From Aestuariibacter sp. A3R04 (lineage in GTDB: Bacteria > Pseudomonadota > Gammaproteobacteria > Enterobacterales > Alteromonadaceae), in contig NZ_JAHKQR010000016.1 in the NCBI RefSeq assembly GCF_018860805.1, positions 186,001 to 250,000 on the forward strand: a DNA stretch of 64,000 bases, read 5' to 3'. Positions 9,269-18,119 of the stretch are shown here, piece by piece. The notes under the pieces are model-generated. The model saw nothing but the letters and a program-made list of their open reading frames with translations. It searched no databases and was not told the origin of the DNA. Positions within the stretch are counted from its first letter, which is position 1. Each line of letters starts with the position of its first letter. The translations under genes and the position numbers were made by a program.

Positions 9269-9288
9269 ATGTGAGGTTAACCCCACAT
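9269..9288. promoter_or_regulatory. Near-perfect palindrome upstream of ribA
   Basis: ATGTGAGGTTAACCCCACAT is a 20-base palindrome with one mismatched pair (A/C). It ends 33 bases before the ribA start codon. Its symmetry and position suggest a repressor operator or a short leader hairpin. I do not recognise the cognate regulator. Confidence 0.4.
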
Positions 9289-9321
9289 TACGGTGGAATT
9301 AGCAGCAGGTATAGAAGTGTA

Positions 9322-9936
9322 ATGACCACTAAGCAACCCAAATACGAATATGTCAGCTCAGCCAAACTGCCCACCCGTATGGGCGAGTTCCGTATTCATG
9401 GTTTTGTCGAACTCAGCGGGCAAGAGCATGTTGCGCTGTCTTATGGCAGCTGGAACGAAGACGATACTGTACCTATTCGTATCCATTCAGAATGTCTCAC
9501 TGGTGACGCCTTGTTCAGCACCCGGTGTGACTGTGGCTTTCAGCTTGAAAAAGCCATGCAAAATATAGTCGATCACGGCTTCGGTGTAATTTTGTACCTT
9601 CGTCAGGAAGGCCGAGGCATTGGCCTGCTAAATAAAATTCGCGCATACAATTTACAAGACAGTGGAATGGACACGGTAGAAGCGAATGAACACCTGGGTT
9701 TTGACGCTGACTTGCGCAGTTACGATATCTGCAAAGTGATGCTAGATACGCTTCACATTAAAAATGTAGAGCTCATGACTAACAACCCTCGTAAGCTCAA
9801 AGCACTTACCGAACTCGGCATCAATATTGTCGCCCGAAAGCCTATCGACCACGGCATGACAAAAGACAACAAACACTACTTAAAAACAAAAACGGAAAAA
9901 CTCGGCCACGTTTTCGACCCTCACATGTTCAAGTAG
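9322..9936 (+). CDS. ribA: GTP cyclohydrolase II (RibA)
   Basis: Catalyses the first step of riboflavin synthesis: GTP to 2,5-diamino-6-ribosylamino-4(3H)-pyrimidinone 5'-phosphate, with release of formate and pyrophosphate. The 204-residue product is a stand-alone RibA, not a RibBA fusion. It carries the zinc-binding cysteines (HSECLTGD...RCDCGFQL), the nucleotide-binding [13 protein letters not shown] segment and the LMTNNPRKL segment. Start is ATG at 9322, because [11 protein letters not shown] aligns with the family start. It is monocistronic by spacing; a palindrome lies just upstream. Confidence 0.96.
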   Translation: MTTKQPKYEYVSSAKLPTRMGEFRIHGFVELSGQEHVALSYGSWNEDDTVPIRIHSECLTGDALFSTRCDCGFQLEKAMQNIVDHGFGVILYLRQEGRGIGLLNKIRAYNLQDSGMDTVEANEHLGFDADLRSYDICKVMLDTLHIKNVELMTNNPRKLKALTELGINIVARKPIDHGMTKDNKHYLKTKTEKLGHVFDPHMFK

Positions 9937-10053
9937 TGCCGTTAACTGAACCCTTTGGCAGGAAAGCGTTCAGCTCAGGTTAATTTCTCCCGGTCTATAA
10001 CGTGTCATATCATCACATAATCCAGCGCGCCATTGGTTGGATAAGGAGAGATC

Positions 10054-11202
10054 ATGACACGTTTTACCACCGCAGTATTAGTGACAATACTGGCAGCAAG
10101 TACCGTGACTCCATATGCTAACGCCGGTTCTGACACGCAATATGAAACCCAACAGGATCACGGGTATTCCGACGCTGAACTCGACAGTTTACTCGCCCCT
10201 GTTGCCCTTTATCCCGACACCATTCTCACCCACATTTTAATCGCCGCGACGTATCCGCTGGATGTCGTTGCAGCTGACCGCTGGCGCCAAAAGCACTTGC
10301 ATCTTGATGCCGAAAAAGCCAGCCAGGCCGCTGACGCATTTAGTTGGGACCCAAGTGTCAAAGCCCTGGTACCCTTCACGGATATTCTGCGAACACTAAG
10401 TGATGATTTGGATTGGCTACAGGCACTGGGTGACAATGTACTCATTAGCCAAAGTCGGGTTCTCGCTCGCGTTCAGGTTTTGCGTCAACACGCCTTAAAC
10501 GCAGGTTCACTGGTGAACAATGAGTATCAGCGCATTGAGCGCGACAGAGATATCATTGTTATTGAACCCGCGCGAAAAGAAATTGTGTATGTGCCTTTCT
10601 ACGACACCAGGGTTGTTTATGGGCGCTGGTGGCACCCGGTGGCGCCGGTGTACTGGTATCACCCTGTCCATTATAGGGTAACCGGGGCGCCAGGTTTCTA
10701 TTGGAGCCCAAGTGTGCGCCTGTCTACCCACTTCTACTTTGGCGGAATTCACTGGCAGAATCGCCATGTAGTGATTACCCGCAAACCAGTTAGGCGCTTT
10801 TATTACGGCAACGACATTAAGCGGGTATACAGCCGCGACTACCAACCGTGGCAGCATCGCGCCGATCATCACAGAGTAAGATATTCAAACACTGTGTTAC
10901 GGGCGGCGCCTAAACGGTATTCAACTGCCACGGTTACGCGCCAGGTTAACTACACGCCCCAACGTCCGCGCCGGGTCACCGTAAACACAACCCGTACCGT
11001 CACGACTGAGCGCCCGCAGTACACCAGGCCCAAACCCTTGACCACTAATGCTCGCCACGACGTGGTGCAACGCAGCGACTACAACCGAACAAAGCCGGTT
11101 TCCACGCCACCAAAACGCGATAAACCAAGTACGCGCAATTATGCCCGTGGTCCCAGCCGTGAACGCACTCAGGCAAAACCTCGTCCCCGCAACCGCGATT
11201 AA
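10054..11202 (+). CDS. Secreted DUF3300 protein
   Basis: A 382-residue exported protein of unknown function. It has a signal peptide (about 1-24, cut after PYANA), a DUF3300 domain (about 38-220, beginning LDSLLAPVALYPDTILTHIL and including the Trp/Tyr-rich VYGRWWHPVAPVYWYHP), and a long, basic, low-complexity tail rich in Arg, Thr, Pro and Tyr (about 260-382). The tail has no predicted fold and may bind an anionic surface polymer or nucleic acid; that is a guess. AAGGAG precedes the ATG. Its stop overlaps the end of the convergent ATP-grasp gene by 4 bases. Confidence 0.88.
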   Translation: MTRFTTAVLVTILAASTVTPYANAGSDTQYETQQDHGYSDAELDSLLAPVALYPDTILTHILIAATYPLDVVAADRWRQKHLHLDAEKASQAADAFSWDPSVKALVPFTDILRTLSDDLDWLQALGDNVLISQSRVLARVQVLRQHALNAGSLVNNEYQRIERDRDIIVIEPARKEIVYVPFYDTRVVYGRWWHPVAPVYWYHPVHYRVTGAPGFYWSPSVRLSTHFYFGGIHWQNRHVVITRKPVRRFYYGNDIKRVYSRDYQPWQHRADHHRVRYSNTVLRAAPKRYSTATVTRQVNYTPQRPRRVTVNTTRTVTTERPQYTRPKPLTTNARHDVVQRSDYNRTKPVSTPPKRDKPSTRNYARGPSRERTQAKPRPRNRD

Positions 11203-12068
11203 CCTAACGCGGTCATAAAGGCATCGACAAAGCGCCTTGGTGATGCCGGGTCGATGTTGAAATAGAGCGACGGTTCAATGAGCTCCAGCTCCATAATGGC
11301 CCAGCTTCCCGCTGCGTTTATCAAATCCACCCGGGCATACAAAGCGGGGGCTGGCATAGCAGTCAGCGCCTGCTCGGCCACACTCAGCATGGCGCTATCC
11401 GGTGTAAACGCAGATAAACGACCACCGTGCTCTTCTTGCACGCGAAAATCGCCTGATTTAGGTTGTTTCAACAACCCGTGACTAAACGTTCCACCAAAGA
11501 AAAACAGCGAGTATTCCCCCTCCTCCACTATTGCCTGAAGAAAAGGTTGAACCATGAACAGCCGATCTGAAAATATCGACCCAAGTGTATCTTCCATAGC
11601 GGCGACCTGTTCCCGGGTTACCCGGAACGTATCATCTGAATTCGCACTAAGTGCAGGCTTAACGACCAGTTCATCTGTATCGAAATAGTTGAATTGCTGT
11701 GCAAACCAGGCAGCGTCAAAAAAACGCTCCCAACGGGTAGGCACTACGGGAACACCTCTTTCCTGGAGTGTGGTTAAGTAGGTTTTTTCAATATTCCACA
11801 ACATCAATGACAACGGATTGTGTAATCTTGCCGAAGACGCTTCGATATTGTACAGGCATTGTTTGAATGCTTCCGGCGATTGCTGGTAATCCCAGGTACT
11901 TCGCACGATTACATGGCTGTAGTCATCCCAGTTAACACCTTCGTTGCGCCAGGAAATCGTTTCAACCTCATAACCGTGTTCATTAAAATGCGGGATGAGT
12001 AAATCATCGTATACATAGAACGCTTCCGCACTGTCGGCGTCCATGGATAAAAACGCAATAGGTTTCAC
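11199..12068 (-). CDS. ATP-grasp enzyme of unknown substrate
   Basis: A 289-residue soluble protein with an ATP-grasp layout resembling the RimK/glutathione synthetase and DcsG-like ligases. It has an N-terminal pre-ATP domain (VIVRSTWDYQ), a central lid (VVKPALSANSDDTFRV), and a C-terminal metal/ATP site with acidic residues (YARVDLI...WAIMELELIEPSLYF). Such enzymes join a carboxylate to an amine through an acyl-phosphate; the substrate here is not evident. The start is GTG at 12068 with AGGAG upstream. It sits 11 bases after the YceB-like gene, so the two probably form an operon. Confidence 0.85.
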   Translation of the reverse strand: MKPIAFLSMDADSAEAFYVYDDLLIPHFNEHGYEVETISWRNEGVNWDDYSHVIVRSTWDYQQSPEAFKQCLYNIEASSARLHNPLSLMLWNIEKTYLTTLQERGVPVVPTRWERFFDAAWFAQQFNYFDTDELVVKPALSANSDDTFRVTREQVAAMEDTLGSIFSDRLFMVQPFLQAIVEEGEYSLFFFGGTFSHGLLKQPKSGDFRVQEEHGGRLSAFTPDSAMLSVAEQALTAMPAPALYARVDLINAAGSWAIMELELIEPSLYFNIDPASPRRFVDAFMTALG

Positions 12069-12079
12069 AGGTCAACTCC

Positions 12080-12598
12080 TTAGTAATCGATCACCAGCTG
12101 GCCTTTCTCTACATGCATAGCACGAGGAACGCGATTCCCAATAAACGAAAGATTCAGCGAGCGAAAATCCAGCAGCAGGATCATGGGTGCAGATTGTCCC
12201 GTCAACTGTTCAATCCATCGACGTACCTGAGCGTCGTCGTTTAACGTGCTTTCTGTTAACGTTACGTCTTCGAGCATTGGCCGAATAATTTGCAACTCTC
12301 CTTTTATGCCGTCGTAGTAAATCTTACCGCTAAGGGTGGCATTGGCTTTCACATACTGGCTGCCCTGCGTAGCATCGATGTCTACATTCACGGCAACTTG
12401 ATTGTTGTCGCTCAGGGTAATAACGGGGTGGTCGAAAACCGCTTTTATACCCTGATAATATTGAGTTTGCGGAAATGCCATACCTATGAATTGATTGAGA
12501 TCCTGTTGCGATAGCGTAAACGTAAAAGCCTGTGAACCGGGAATGCAGAAGAAGTAAGCTAAAACAATAAAGGGGACGAAAAACCGTTTTTGTTGCAT
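12080..12598 (-). CDS. DUF1439 (YceB-like) envelope protein
   Basis: A 172-residue exported protein similar in layout to E. coli YceB. It has an N-terminal signal sequence (about 1-25, cut near GSQA-F) and then a DUF1439 beta-rich lipid-binding-like domain ending in a short hydrophobic strand (HVEKGQLVIDY). E. coli YceB is a lipoprotein; the only Cys here (YFFC) has no good lipobox, so this copy is more likely soluble in the periplasm. Function is unknown. It heads a probable two-gene unit with the ATP-grasp gene and is divergent from the MscS gene. Confidence 0.8.
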   Translation of the reverse strand: MQQKRFFVPFIVLAYFFCIPGSQAFTFTLSQQDLNQFIGMAFPQTQYYQGIKAVFDHPVITLSDNNQVAVNVDIDATQGSQYVKANATLSGKIYYDGIKGELQIIRPMLEDVTLTESTLNDDAQVRRWIEQLTGQSAPMILLLDFRSLNLSFIGNRVPRAMHVEKGQLVIDY

Positions 12599-12686
12599 AG
12601 TGCCTCACAGTCAGTATAAGTGACGGCATAATAACACACGTCAGTAGCCTGACGGATAAAAACAGAATCTAACGGAGGACTGACAG

Positions 12687-13571
12687 GTGTCAGCACTGTA
12701 CGCGGAAATAAAACGTCTCCTCGCCTTGGAGCTATTTACCTTATTTGACCACCTCTTCACTGTGGGGCAGATCCTATTAGTGCCTTTGCTTCTGTGGCTA
12801 GGTTGGTGGCTCATCGACAAGTTGGCCCATTTGGCTACGTACCGGCTGCGTAGAACAGGAGCCAGTGCAGATACAGTGCATTTGTTCAAACGTATTTTCT
12901 ATATCTTTGCCGTGGCAGTACTCATTATTACCACACTGGAATTTCTCAATGTCCCATTGACTGCGTTTGCGTTTCTCTCCGGTGCCATAGCCATTGGCGT
13001 GGGGTTTGGTGCACAGAACATTATCAACAATTTTATTTCTGGCTGGATCCTCATGTGGGAACGTCCCATCCGCATTGGTGACTTTCTCGAAATTGACAAC
13101 TATCGGGGCACGGTAGAGGCGATTAACACCCGTTCCACCCGCATTCGACGTATAGACGGTGTACACATGCTCATCCCCAACAGTAAACTACTGGAAAACA
13201 ACGTTATCAACTGGACGCTGATCGACCGCCTCACGCGTACCTCGGTGAAAGTGGGCGTGGCGTACGGCTCACCTTGTCGAGAAGTGGCGCGGCTAATTGA
13301 AGAAGCGGTAGAAGTGCAGGATTCGATTCTCAAGGATCCGAAGCCCGTGGTGATTTTTGAAGATTTTGGCGACAATTCCCTGGTATTTGAGGTGTATTTC
13401 TGGGTAAATGCCACCGTAGAACGCGACTTGCGAAGAATACGCAGTGACGTTCGCTACGCCATTGATGACCGGTTCAACGAGGCCGGTATAGTGATCGCCT
13501 TCCCTCAACGAGATGTGCATATAGATGGAGCGGTTACGCTACTTAGGAACAAAAAGGAATCAGGCTTATGA
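12687..13571 (+). CDS. MscS-family mechanosensitive ion channel
   Basis: Small-conductance mechanosensitive channel, 294 residues. It has three N-terminal membrane helices; the pore-lining third helix is the Gly/Ala-rich GAIAIGVGFGAQNIINNFIS. A beta domain follows (RPIRIGDFLEI, VEAINTRSTRIRRIDG), then an alpha/beta C-terminal domain. Such channels release solutes during osmotic downshock. The start is GTG at 12687 with GGAGG 8 bases upstream. Its stop overlaps the next gene (ATGA), so the two are translationally coupled. Confidence 0.93.
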   Translation: MSALYAEIKRLLALELFTLFDHLFTVGQILLVPLLLWLGWWLIDKLAHLATYRLRRTGASADTVHLFKRIFYIFAVAVLIITTLEFLNVPLTAFAFLSGAIAIGVGFGAQNIINNFISGWILMWERPIRIGDFLEIDNYRGTVEAINTRSTRIRRIDGVHMLIPNSKLLENNVINWTLIDRLTRTSVKVGVAYGSPCREVARLIEEAVEVQDSILKDPKPVVIFEDFGDNSLVFEVYFWVNATVERDLRRIRSDVRYAIDDRFNEAGIVIAFPQRDVHIDGAVTLLRNKKESGL

Positions 13572-14533
13572 GCGAATCAGCTTTTTTGTCTGCACAAGTG
13601 ATTTCCTGTGACGGCACCAGTCGACCACTGAAACAACACGAACTGAATTACACCTGCCAGAACAACGAATATCTCTGGCTACACGTGCAATGCGATGCGC
13701 CAGATGCGGACACTGTGCTCTCGGCCGTGACACTGGATGACGGCATAGCAGATGCTTTGTGTACACCGGAAACCCGGCCACGGGCGATGCACATTAATAA
13801 CGGCGCACTCATTTACTTGCGCGGCATAAACAGAAACCCGGAAGCAGACCCAGAAGATATGGTGTCACTGCGCGTATGGTGCCAACAACACCTCGTTGTT
13901 ACCGCCAGACGCAAGCACCGCCGGCTGGTGTCCGTTCAGGAATTGCAAGACGCGGTAGTGGCGCAAAAAGCGCCTCCCACCCCCAATAGTTTACTGTTAG
14001 ACATTGTTACCCGGGTTGCCGACAAAATTCACGATACCGTGGATGAAATTGACGACGCCCTGGTGAGTTTTGAAGAAGACATTAATTTAGACAAGAAAGA
14101 CAGACAAACGCTGGCCGCTCTTCGCAGGCAAGCAGCGTCTATCAGGCGTTTTCTCGCCCCCCAGCGAGATGCCCTCGACGCGTTGTTTCGGTTTCCACAA
14201 TTTCTGCAACAAGACGAAGCATTTACCCTACGGGAACAAACTGACCGCATTACCCGTTACGTAGAAGATCTCGATTTAGCCCGTGAACGCGCTGTGGTAT
14301 TGCAGGATGAGCTGCGAAACCGCGTGGCAGACCAACAGGGTATGCGCATGTATGTGTTGTCTATGGTCACTGCTATTTTTCTTCCGCTGTCGTTTCTCAC
14401 CGGTGTGTTTGGAATGAACGTGGGCGGCCTGCCAGGCACGGATTCACCTACAGCCTTTGCATACCTTATGGGAGCGATGGGGATCCTGGCGGTGATCATG
14501 CTTATCGCCATGCTATGGCGACGCTGGCTTTAA
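13568..14533 (+). CDS. zntB: ZntB-type CorA-family metal ion transporter
   Basis: A 321-residue CorA-superfamily inner-membrane protein: a long cytoplasmic alpha/beta domain with an extended stalk helix, then two membrane helices at the C-terminus (about 258-277 and 292-312). The pore signature between them is GMNVGGLPG rather than the CorA YGMNFE, which is the ZntB form; ZntB moves zinc (and possibly other divalent metals) with protons. It overlaps the MscS gene by 4 bases. Co-expression of a mechanosensitive channel and a metal transporter suggests an ion-homeostasis unit. Confidence 0.9.
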   Translation: MSESAFLSAQVISCDGTSRPLKQHELNYTCQNNEYLWLHVQCDAPDADTVLSAVTLDDGIADALCTPETRPRAMHINNGALIYLRGINRNPEADPEDMVSLRVWCQQHLVVTARRKHRRLVSVQELQDAVVAQKAPPTPNSLLLDIVTRVADKIHDTVDEIDDALVSFEEDINLDKKDRQTLAALRRQAASIRRFLAPQRDALDALFRFPQFLQQDEAFTLREQTDRITRYVEDLDLARERAVVLQDELRNRVADQQGMRMYVLSMVTAIFLPLSFLTGVFGMNVGGLPGTDSPTAFAYLMGAMGILAVIMLIAMLWRRWL

Positions 14534-14534
14534 G

Positions 14535-15077
14535 TTAAAACGGATTGACCGCATACCCCTGGTTGCTTAACCGGGCGTGTGCCGTCATCGCTGATAAGTC
14601 CATCTCAATACCATCAATTAACATATCTCTGGTGATATTTTGCGCCGCAGCCGACTGGCCACACACCACCACTTTAACCCCTTTGTCCATGAGCGCTTTT
14701 AACAACGGAATATTGTCGTTGTTGCCTGTCTTACGAGTTCTAAAATACTGATTGTCCAACATATCCAGGGTGGCTGACCCGTGAACCACCAGCGCAAGCT
14801 TAATATTTTCGAGCTTAACGCCATGGGCCACGTGCATATTAATAAACCGTGCCAAGGTATCGTACCGGCGGTTTAACTCACCGTTCTCTGAGCCCCGGGA
14901 TACGTCAAACGCCACTTTGAACACGTGTTGCCTGGAAAAGGAGATACCATCGACCTCAGCGTGGCGGCCATATTCACTAAATACAGGCCCGGCTTTAAAA
15001 TCCTGTGCCTGGGCACATGCTAAAGAAACGAGAAAATACAACCCCAACACTGACCAACCAGATGACACTAATTTCAC
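14535..15077 (-). CDS. Periplasmic DsrE/DsrF-like protein
   Basis: A 180-residue exported protein with a signal peptide (about 1-24, cut after ACAQA). The mature part has a DsrE-like alpha/beta fold: strand-helix segments VFKVAFDVSRG and LALVVHGSATLDML, and GVKVVVCGQSAAAQ carrying the single conserved Cys. Cytosolic DsrE proteins carry persulfide sulfur; the role of exported relatives is not settled. It converges on zntB with only 1 base between the stops. Confidence 0.83.
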   Translation of the reverse strand: MKLVSSGWSVLGLYFLVSLACAQAQDFKAGPVFSEYGRHAEVDGISFSRQHVFKVAFDVSRGSENGELNRRYDTLARFINMHVAHGVKLENIKLALVVHGSATLDMLDNQYFRTRKTGNNDNIPLLKALMDKGVKVVVCGQSAAAQNITRDMLIDGIEMDLSAMTAHARLSNQGYAVNPF

Positions 15078-15173
15078 GATAGAATCCTTTTGTCTTAATC
15101 TGCTGAACCGGCCTCCATAAATAGCAGAAAGTAATGCGTAATAATACAGCGGGTTGCAATTAATGCCTCGGAA

Positions 15174-16115
15174 CTACGCGCCACCTGTTTCCTGGGTATC
15201 GCCCTGAAGCCCCTTTAGATGAGCAACCACACTGCGTCCCAGAGCGCTGTGGTTATAGCCCCCTTCAAGGGTACTCACTACCCGCCCGTGGCAACACGCA
15301 TCAGCCACCTTTCGGATTTCAGAAGAAATCCATTTGTAATCGTCTTCCCGCAATCTAACGTGAGCCATGTGATCTTCGGCATGGGCGTCAAATCCAGCGG
15401 AAACCAATATTAGCTCCGGTTTGTAATTTCTAAGAGCGTCAAACCAGTAGGAAACTCTTTCTCTGAATACTTCACCTGTTGTACCTGCGTCCAGTGGCAC
15501 GCCCAGAATATTACTGGCCGAAACCGGGGCCCCACTGTGCGGGTAAAACGGATGCTGAAACGACGAACACATCATTATTTGTTGGTCACCACCAATGATG
15601 TTTTCCGTACCGTTGCCGTGATGAACGTCAAAGTCCACAATGGCTACCCGCGCGAGCTCGTGGTACGTCAACGCGTAGCGGGCCGCTACTGCCACATTAT
15701 TGAAGTAACAAAACCCCATGGCAGAGGCATATTCAGCGTGATGTCCTGGCGGCCTGACAGCACAAAATGCCTGTCGGTCTTTACCGGCCATTACCCAGTC
15801 AACCGCGTCAGTGCCCGCACCTGCAGAATACAGCGCAGCACTTAAGGTAACGGGCGTCATGCCGGTGTCGTCATCAACCCAAATCAACCCGGATTCCGGG
15901 GCGCGCTGAAAGATGCTGTCAACGTAGTATGGATCGTGTGCCAAGGCTAAATATTCTCGCTTGCAGTGCTGAGCGTCCTGATGTTCAACGGTCATTTCCA
16001 GGCCGGAGGCCAACAGTTGGTCGTCAATGGCGTATAGTCTGTCGGGGCACTCGGGGTGATCATGCCCTACATCGTGTTTCAAACAATCTTTACCGCGAAA
16101 TATCCGAATGGTCAC
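15174..16115 (-). CDS. Histone deacetylase family (class II-like) amidohydrolase
   Basis: A 313-residue zinc-dependent deacetylase-fold enzyme. It has the charge-relay segment RPPGHHAEYASAMGFCYFNN, the zinc ligands in DFDVHHGNGTEN and SAGFDAHAEDHM, and the EGGYN segment near the C-terminus. Bacterial members deacetylate polyamines, other small amides or acetyl-lysine; the substrate here is unknown. The start is GTG at 16115 with GGAGGAG upstream. It overlaps the end of the preceding CoA-transferase/GNAT gene (GTGA), so the two are translated together. Confidence 0.93.
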   Translation of the reverse strand: MTIRIFRGKDCLKHDVGHDHPECPDRLYAIDDQLLASGLEMTVEHQDAQHCKREYLALAHDPYYVDSIFQRAPESGLIWVDDDTGMTPVTLSAALYSAGAGTDAVDWVMAGKDRQAFCAVRPPGHHAEYASAMGFCYFNNVAVAARYALTYHELARVAIVDFDVHHGNGTENIIGGDQQIMMCSSFQHPFYPHSGAPVSASNILGVPLDAGTTGEVFRERVSYWFDALRNYKPELILVSAGFDAHAEDHMAHVRLREDDYKWISSEIRKVADACCHGRVVSTLEGGYNHSALGRSVVAHLKGLQGDTQETGGA

Positions 16116-17953
16116 TCGCTCTCCTCCAGTTTGAGTTCCAGCTCCACTTCACCAGGATCATCGGAGAACATCCGCTTAAAACCGGCCTGCTCAAAAATGG
16201 CTATCATGGGTTTATTTTCCGCCCGAACATACGCGAGCATACGCCGCAGTTTTCGCTGTTTCGCGATGTCGATCAGCCGAGCCAGCAGTAGTTTAGCCAT
16301 GCCTTTACCCTGCTGGTTTTCCCGGGTAACAAAAGCCGCTTCACAGGAATTATCGCCAGGGTTGTAGTAAAAACGCCCCACCGCATGGATCGTGATACGA
16401 GAACCTTCCTGACGCACAATACACAAGGCGGCATCAGTGCGTTGATCAACACTGACTAAATTACAGGATTTCTCCCGCGACATTTGTTTCGGGTCATGGT
16501 TATAGCGCAAGCGCAGGGTCTCTTTGGTGTGAGAATAGAAAAACTCCTGTAACCGCCGCTCGTCGGCCGGATTCAATGGTCGCAGATAAAAGGTTTCACC
16601 TTGTATTACCAGCTTCTGCAACTGAATAGCCCCTAATTCGGCGATATCAGTGGGGTATTTTTCCTGATAGTGTGGCACCCAGTAATGCTTGCGCACCTCT
16701 TCGAGCAACTGTGAGCGAAACTTAGGGTGTGCAACGCGGATAAGCTCCAGTGCCCGCTCGCGAATACTCTTGCCCCGCAGTGAGGCCACGCCGTACTCGG
16801 TCACAATGTAGTGCACGTTGCCACGACTGGTGACTACACCTGCTCCCTCGGTGATACAGGGTTTGATACGCGATACGGTTTCGTTTTGTGCAGTGGATGG
16901 CAACGCGATAATAGGCTTGCCACCTTTGCTAATGGATGCCCCCGTTACAAAATCAACCTGCCCGCCGATACCACTGTAAAAGTCGTAGCCCAGGGAATCG
17001 GCCACCACCTGACCGGTTAAATCGACTTCTAACGCACTGTTAATGGCCACCATTTTTTCGTTCTTGGCAATGTTGGTGGGCTTATTAACATAACTGGCCG
17101 GGTAAAACTCAATGTGCGGGTTATTATCGATGTAGTCATACAAGCGCTGGGTACCAATGGCAAAACTGGTAACAATTTTTCCCGGATGAAAAGTTTTTTT
17201 CCGGTTGGTGATTGCCCCCGATTCAATCACTTCGATAATACTGTCGGTGAGCATCTCGCTGTGGATCCCCAAGTCCTTATGGTGTTTAAGGTACTTAAGA
17301 GTGGCACTGGGAATTTTTCCAATGCCAAACTGCAGCGTCGAGCCGTCTTCTACCAACATGGCCACGTACTGGCCAATGCGCTCTGTAATGGTATCGATGG
17401 GCGGTGGCGGTACCTCAACTAAAGGTTCGTCGGCTTCAATACACGCCGTAATTTCATTGATGTGAATGTACGAATGACCGGACGTACGGGGCATACTTGG
17501 GTTAATTTGGGCAACCACGATGTCTGCGTGCCGCACCGCAGACATGCAAATATCGACGGACGCACCCAGCGAACAATAACCGTATTCGTCAGGGGGGCTT
17601 ACATTAACCAGCACGGCGTCCAGGGGTAGCGTTCCGTCAGAAAACAAACTGGAGATTTCTGATAAAAAACACGGGGTGTAGTCTGCCCGGCCTTCGTCTA
17701 CCGCCCGGCGTACTTCCTCACCGCCAATAAAGAATGTATTCACCTTGAACAGCTGACGGTGCTCTTCTTTGGCCCAGCGGGTATCACCCAGTGCCAGCAT
17801 GTGCACCATTTCGATATCAGTAAAACCGACGCTGTTATCAATTAAGTCCTGGATGAGGGCATGAGGCACAGACGCATTTCCCCCAACGAGCACTCGACAT
17901 CCGGATTTTATCAGTTGATGCCAAGCAGGCTTCGGCGGTAATAACACGCTCAT
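16112..17953 (-). CDS. Acetyl-CoA hydrolase/transferase fused to a GNAT domain
   Basis: A 613-residue fusion. Residues about 10-430 form the two-part acetyl-CoA hydrolase/CoA-transferase family (segments FGIGKIPSATL, SGIGGQVDFVTGA, and VTEYGVASLRGKSIRERA). Residues about 450-610 form a GNAT acetyltransferase domain (FVTRENQQGKGMAKLLLARL binds CoA; ENKPMIAIFEQAGFKRM is the C-terminal part). The first half may make or move acyl-CoA and the second use it, but neither acceptor is known. ATG at 17953 is preferred over GTG at 17959 for spacing from GGAGG. It is coupled to the deacetylase gene. Confidence 0.9.
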   Translation of the reverse strand: MSVLLPPKPAWHQLIKSGCRVLVGGNASVPHALIQDLIDNSVGFTDIEMVHMLALGDTRWAKEEHRQLFKVNTFFIGGEEVRRAVDEGRADYTPCFLSEISSLFSDGTLPLDAVLVNVSPPDEYGYCSLGASVDICMSAVRHADIVVAQINPSMPRTSGHSYIHINEITACIEADEPLVEVPPPPIDTITERIGQYVAMLVEDGSTLQFGIGKIPSATLKYLKHHKDLGIHSEMLTDSIIEVIESGAITNRKKTFHPGKIVTSFAIGTQRLYDYIDNNPHIEFYPASYVNKPTNIAKNEKMVAINSALEVDLTGQVVADSLGYDFYSGIGGQVDFVTGASISKGGKPIIALPSTAQNETVSRIKPCITEGAGVVTSRGNVHYIVTEYGVASLRGKSIRERALELIRVAHPKFRSQLLEEVRKHYWVPHYQEKYPTDIAELGAIQLQKLVIQGETFYLRPLNPADERRLQEFFYSHTKETLRLRYNHDPKQMSREKSCNLVSVDQRTDAALCIVRQEGSRITIHAVGRFYYNPGDNSCEAAFVTRENQQGKGMAKLLLARLIDIAKQRKLRRMLAYVRAENKPMIAIFEQAGFKRMFSDDPGEVELELKLEESE

Positions 17954-18063
17954 CAACACCCTCCATTGCTCTGTTCAACTCGTAGTGTTCCCTATTCTGA
18001 CACAAGATGAACATCCCCGTGCATGTGTTCGACCAAAGTCCCACGAATTTTCCTTAAACAGCA

Positions 18064-18090
18064 AAGCGCCGTTCATATGGAACGGCGCTT
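18064..18090. terminator. Hairpin terminator after the RND pump
   Basis: AAGCGCCGTTC and GAACGGCGCTT form a perfect 11-bp stem with a 5-base loop, 29 bases past the stop of the minus-strand RND pump. The T tract on that strand is short and broken, so termination may be partial or bidirectional. Confidence 0.75.
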
Positions 18091-18119
18091 AATTTCACAT
18101 TTACTGTACCCTCAAAGGC

